DNA from: JAKSSE01 sp045597645
GTDB taxonomy: Bacteria > Bacillota > Clostridia > Lachnospirales > Lachnospiraceae
Assembly: GCA_045597645.1 (NCBI GenBank)
Contig: JAZLKM010000058.1
Location: 5,252 to 69,251, forward strand
Length of the DNA stretch: 64,000 nt
Reading direction: 5' to 3'
In this document: piece after piece, positions 63,936-64,000 of the stretch
Layout of the letters: each line of letters begins with the position of its first letter
Numbering within the stretch: the first letter of the stretch is position 1
Made by a program: the position numbers and the translations under genes
Notes under the pieces: generated by a model
The model's input: the letters and a program-made list of their open reading frames with translations, nothing else
Told to the model about the DNA's origin: nothing
Databases searched by the model: none

Positions 63936-63946
63936 ATTGTAAACAA

Positions 63947-64000
63947 TTATTTACGAAGGCCAAGACGCTCGATAAGAGCACGATAACGATTGATGTCCTT
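63947..64000 (-). CDS. rpsO: 30S ribosomal protein S15, C-terminal end
   Basis: Seventeen codons and a stop are visible, ending KDINRYRALIERLGLRK, the conserved S15 tail. The gene continues past the right edge. rpsO followed by pnp is a standard bacterial order. Confidence 0.9.
   Translation of the reverse strand, partial: KDINRYRALIERLGLRK

Noticed and set aside
1..64000. tRNA genes, rRNA genes, CRISPR arrays, transposases, prophage genes
   Set aside because: None seen on reading; no repeat-spacer pattern, cloverleaf or recombinase motif noticed. A tRNAscan or CRISPR search was not possible.

Overview
The window looks like chromosomal DNA from an AT-rich anaerobic Firmicute of the family Lachnospiraceae, with the Butyrivibrio/Pseudobutyrivibrio type as best guess. 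The evidence is the Clostridia gene orders (B12-type radical SAM protein, its radical SAM-linked partner, RNase E/G, rplU-prp-rpmA, obgE-yhbY-nadD-yqeK; yicC-remA-rpoZ-rimO-pgsA; rpmB/asp23-fakA-recG), a complete Rnf complex, a sodium-pumping decarboxylase operon and many Lachnospiraceae-style small genes. The genus call is inference. Nearly all genes lie on the minus strand; only rqcH, rpmB and a YprB-like nuclease gene are on the plus strand.

Layout: 1-7139 ribosome biogenesis and the nadD/yqeK cluster. 7192-12000 a compact histidine operon with two gene fusions (hisZ-hisG, and a dead-looking HisA/HisF-like barrel joined to hisIE). 12070-15638 recU, a pseudouridine synthase, a HAD phosphatase and a dipeptidase. 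15683-21158 a long operon from yicC to a coiled-coil protein. 21340-27699 rqcH, recG, a fatty-acid kinase-like gene, asp23 and rpmB. 27751-28425 a gene-free, GC-richer 675-nt giant imperfect palindrome. 28453-30612 a GerW-type sporulation protein, a DUF2953 protein and a Nudix hydrolase. 30693-40879 cell wall and division genes (PBP, FtsW, ZapA), U32 peptidase, ruvAB, miaB, folate and proline genes. 40889-47330 a MATE transporter and rnfCDGEAB. 47447-53225 a nuclease, cheR, an S1-domain protein, ispH, cmk and a flavoprotein. 53277-58383 the decarboxylase/transcarboxylase-like operon. 58562-64000 scpAB, cardiolipin synthase, pnp and the end of rpsO.

Energy theme: Rnf converts reduced ferredoxin/NAD+ energy into an ion gradient, and the OadB-containing operon does the same with decarboxylation energy, so two ion pumps of the sodium-motive type lie about 6 kb apart.

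Most unusual points: (1) the 675-nt palindrome between two convergent intrinsic terminators, with a Y-shaped apex; it could be a very large structured RNA or a transposase-less palindromic element. (2) Seven genes start only 7-20 nt beyond a co-directional intrinsic terminator. (3) The histidine fusions. (4) An operon combining CoA-ester and keto-acid carboxyltransferases with a biotin carrier and a pump subunit. (5) gmk is missing from its usual place between remA and rpoZ. All coordinates and motifs were read by hand; no search or folding program was run.
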